Shown here: positions 5,354 through 7,098 of the stretch, in pieces
Layout: each line of letters opens with the position of its first letter
Numbering within the stretch: the stretch's first letter is position 1
Assembly: GCA_021780015.1 (NCBI GenBank)
Contig: JAJXZN010000116.1
Coordinates: 604-7,701, forward strand
Length of the DNA: 7,098 nucleotides
Direction: 5' to 3'
Source of the DNA: Pseudomonadota bacterium
GTDB lineage: Bacteria; Pseudomonadota; Alphaproteobacteria; Rhizobiales; Beijerinckiaceae
Program-made: the position numbers and the translations under genes
Notes under the pieces: generated by a model
What the model saw: the letters and a program-made list of their open reading frames with translations, nothing else
Database searches by the model: none
Told to the model about the DNA's origin: nothing

Positions 5354-6601
5354 TTAAAGCCCGGCGAGATATTGAGTCGGATCGACCGGCGTCGCGCCCT
5401 TGCGAACTTCGAAGTGGAGCTGCGGTGATGTCGCATTACCGGTTTCGCCCGACTTGGCGATGACCTGCCCGCGCCGGACCACCTGCCCTCGCCTGACTTC
5501 CAGCTCGTCGTTGTTGGCATAAGCCGTTACGAAACCATTGGGGTGGCGGATGAGGACAAGGTTGCCGTAGCCGCGCACCTCGTTGCCCGCATAGACGACG
5601 ACGCCGGCTTCCGCGGCCTTGACCGAGGTGCCTTCCGGCAACGCGATATTGATACCGTCGTTGCTGCCGCGCCGATAGCCTTCGGTGATCCGGCCGCGCG
5701 CGGGCCAGCGGAATTCCGGCGGCGCATCGGCTGCCGCAGCGGTTTCCTCGTGCGCCGGCTCGAGGCTTGCCGTCGGCATATGGTCGACTGGCCGCTTGAT
5801 GATCGGGGCCGCTTCGGCGACACGGGTGTGGCGGTGCTCGACAGGCGCGGCATCGGCCTCCGGCCGTACATGCATCTTGGCAATTTTTTCGTGCTTCTCG
5901 CGCAGCGCCAGCTTTTCCCGCGCCTCGGCTTCGCGCTTTTCGGCGCGGAGGCGGCGTGTATCCGCGGGCTCCGGTCCACGCACGAAGTGCAGCCGTTCGG
6001 CGTGGATCCGCGCCTGGGCGCGACGCTGCGCGTCCCGCGCCGCGTCGAGGCGCACGCCGCTCGAGGCCGCGAGGGAAGCGTTATACGTCGGGATCACGAT
6101 GTGCGCGCCCGGCCGGATCTGGCCGGCATAGGAATAGCCGTTGGTATGCACCAGCGCTTCGGTCGGAATGCCGTAGCGGCGGGCGATGATCTCGGCGTTC
6201 TCGCCCGAGGCCACGACGACGGGCATGCCGCCCTCCGCGGTCCAGCCTGCCGCGCTCTGGCGAACGGGGCCTGTCGCCGTATCGCTGCCGCTCCAGCCGC
6301 GCGAGGCTAAATGCTGGCTCGGATAGGCCGGCGCCGCATAGCTCGAATAGGGATGGCTCGCGTAATTGCCCGGCGGCGGGGTCAGCGGCCGCGACTCGAC
6401 CGGCTGGGTCGGCGCCGACTGCGCCGGCTCGGAAATGCTCGCTGTCGGCGTGCGGTCGATGTCGCCGCGGAACGGATCGGAGAAGGGATTTCCCGCCAGG
6501 CGATCCGAATCGGCACACCCGGCGAGCAGGCCGGCGCAGCAACCGGCTATCAAAAGACGAATCGTGAGACCGGTGTTCAATGCCGACGCAAAACTGGCCA
6601 T
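5354..6601 (-). CDS. nlpD: LysM and degenerate LytM (M23) domain lipoprotein, NlpD-like
   Basis: A 415-residue envelope lipoprotein. Numbering is from ATG 6601-6599. A signal peptide with lipobox LAGC places the lipidated cysteine at residue 29. A proline/serine-rich linker follows, then one LysM peptidoglycan-binding domain (about 128-171, VASGENAEIIARRYGIP to GAHIVIP), a highly charged, probably helical Arg/Glu/Lys region (about 184-244), and a C-terminal LytM domain (about 297-415). NlpD-type proteins do not cut peptidoglycan but activate division amidases. Here the usual H-x-x-x-D pair reads NDGIN (N314, N318), YAH reads YAN (N363) and HLH reads QLH (Q394); only H396 remains, so the domain should be non-catalytic. 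A TTG 18 bp further upstream is possible, but the ATG gives a normal signal peptide. pcm lies upstream on the same strand, matching the common pcm-nlpD order. A CtrA-like box sits in the 128-bp gap. DipM-like function is an alternative. Confidence 0.88.
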   Translation of the reverse strand: MASFASALNTGLTIRLLIAGCCAGLLAGCADSDRLAGNPFSDPFRGDIDRTPTASISEPAQSAPTQPVESRPLTPPPGNYASHPYSSYAAPAYPSQHLASRGWSGSDTATGPVRQSAAGWTAEGGMPVVVASGENAEIIARRYGIPTEALVHTNGYSYAGQIRPGAHIVIPTYNASLAASSGVRLDAARDAQRRAQARIHAERLHFVRGPEPADTRRLRAEKREAEAREKLALREKHEKIAKMHVRPEADAAPVEHRHTRVAEAAPIIKRPVDHMPTASLEPAHEETAAAADAPPEFRWPARGRITEGYRRGSNDGINIALPEGTSVKAAEAGVVVYAGNEVRGYGNLVLIRHPNGFVTAYANNDELEVRRGQVVRRGQVIAKSGETGNATSPQLHFEVRKGATPVDPTQYLAGL

Positions 6602-6697
6602 GACGCAACCCACAGACAAAGATCGTGGGTCGCATTAAGCGAGCAAGCGAGTTAAGGGAGCGTTTAAGATGAACGCCGCTTCACCCAATTCCGTCGC

Positions 6698-6721
6698 ATT
6701 TTAGCTTAATGCGCGCTTAAC
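6698..6721 (-). promoter_or_regulatory. CtrA-like box and -10 element upstream of nlpD
   Basis: TTAA (6706-6709), seven bases, then TTAAC (6717-6721) matches the alphaproteobacterial CtrA consensus TTAA-N7-TTAA(C) exactly; read on the minus strand it is also TTAA-N7-TTAA. Two bases further toward nlpD the minus strand has TAAAAT (6698-6703), a good -10 hexamer, so the box covers the place of the -35 element, as in CtrA-activated promoters. Three more TTAA tetramers follow at 6635-6638, 6652-6655 and 6664-6667. Transcription would start about 90 bp before the nlpD ATG. Control by CtrA is inferred. Confidence 0.5.
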
Positions 6722-6729
6722 GCGCCGGC

Positions 6730-7098
6730 TCACAAAACCTCCGCGGTGCCCGCCAGCAAGGCCGGCAACCGGCATGGGCCAAGCACCGTTTCGACAAGGC
6801 CGACATCGGGGCCGCGGCGCAATTCGACGAGCACCTGACGCCATGTCACCTGCGCATCCCGCCGCGCCATGACGATGCGGCCATCCTCCAGCAGGAGACC
6901 GGCGAAAGCAGCCGGCGGGCAATCGAGCCGGCCGTGGATCAAGATGCGATCGAAGGGGCCGGCCGATGCCGGCACGGAAAGACCGTCGGCGAAGATTACT
7001 TCGACGTTCTGCTTGCCGAGGCGCTCGAGCCGTAGCCGCGCCGCGATCGCCAAAGTCTGGAAGCGCTCGATCGATATGACTTGCGAGGCGATCTCGGC
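6730..7098 (-). CDS. pcm: Protein-L-isoaspartate O-methyltransferase family, C-terminal part, divergent
   Basis: The frame is open from the right edge (7098) to TGA at 6732-6730; 122 residues are visible and the start is outside the window. The family repairs isoaspartyl residues using S-adenosylmethionine in the cytoplasm. Recognisable parts are VISIER (visible residues 7-12, whose glutamate normally binds the SAM ribose), NVEVIFADG, FDRILIHGRL..PPA, and the last strand VLGPCRLPALLAG, equivalent to V..VRFVPL..G of E. coli Pcm. The segment usually reading VTAAPPEIP is here LIHGRLDCPP, so the substrate-side residues are not conserved and repair activity is uncertain. The position directly upstream of an NlpD-like gene on the same strand matches the surE-pcm-nlpD arrangement, so surE would be expected just beyond the right edge. 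The 110 bp to the nlpD side contain the CtrA-like region, so nlpD probably also has its own promoter. Confidence 0.8.
   Translation of the reverse strand, partial: AEIASQVISIERFQTLAIAARLRLERLGKQNVEVIFADGLSVPASAGPFDRILIHGRLDCPPAAFAGLLLEDGRIVMARRDAQVTWRQVLVELRRGPDVGLVETVLGPCRLPALLAGTAEVL

Noticed and set aside
5543..6310. A 255-residue plus-strand frame opposite the nlpD-like gene.
   Set aside because: Antisense shadow with no domain; the minus strand encodes a lipobox, LysM and LytM domains.
6638..6650. Short tandem repeat AAGCGAGC-AAGCGAG between pcm and nlpD.
   Set aside because: Only two units of about eight bases; too short to call a repeat element.

Overview
The window is high-GC and densely packed. 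Its gene content fits an alphaproteobacterium, most likely Hyphomicrobiales (Beijerinckiaceae or Bradyrhizobium-like). The evidence is a DUF3311/MctP-type carboxylate transporter pair, a Rhizobiales-style divergent Pcm followed by a LytM-domain lipoprotein, an aerobic-type CobS/CobV, and a CtrA-like TTAA-N7-TTAAC box. The genus assignment is inference from protein families, not from a marker gene.

Layout, left to right. (1) Positions 1-592 (+) hold the C-terminal part of a HpcH/HpaI (CitE-like) aldolase-fold protein that has lost its recognisable metal-binding residues. It converges, 11 bp apart, on (2) a YdjA-type nitroreductase (604-1176, -). (3) Across a 130-bp divergent spacer lies a secreted protein of unknown function (1307-2278, +) with three copies of an L-x-(D/E)-G-x-Y beta-strand motif. 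(4) A two-gene transporter operon follows: a 56-residue DUF3311 membrane protein (2393-2563, +) overlaps by 4 bp the 516-residue sodium:solute symporter of the MctP type (2560-4110, +). (5) Facing it is a 53-codon lipoprotein gene (4126-4287, -). (6) A 240-bp leader region with a terminator-like hairpin precedes cobS (4528-5325, +). (7) Converging on cobS is a LysM + degenerate LytM lipoprotein of the NlpD family (5354-6601, -). (8) At the right edge is the C-terminal part of pcm (6730-7098, -).

Functional reading. The DUF3311 protein and symporter probably form one carboxylate uptake unit. pcm-nlpD is the remnant of the widespread surE-pcm-nlpD order. The nlpD promoter region has a CtrA-type box just upstream of a -10-like hexamer, suggesting cell-cycle control of a division-associated, non-catalytic amidase activator. 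cobS is isolated from other cobalamin genes here.

No mobile element, CRISPR array, tRNA, rRNA or phage gene was recognised. I do not see a large undescribed system. The most interesting items are the tiny lipoprotein gene, the hairpin-bearing cobS leader, the CtrA-like promoter, and three divergent members of enzyme families (CitE-like, LytM and Pcm), the first two of which have lost their catalytic residues.
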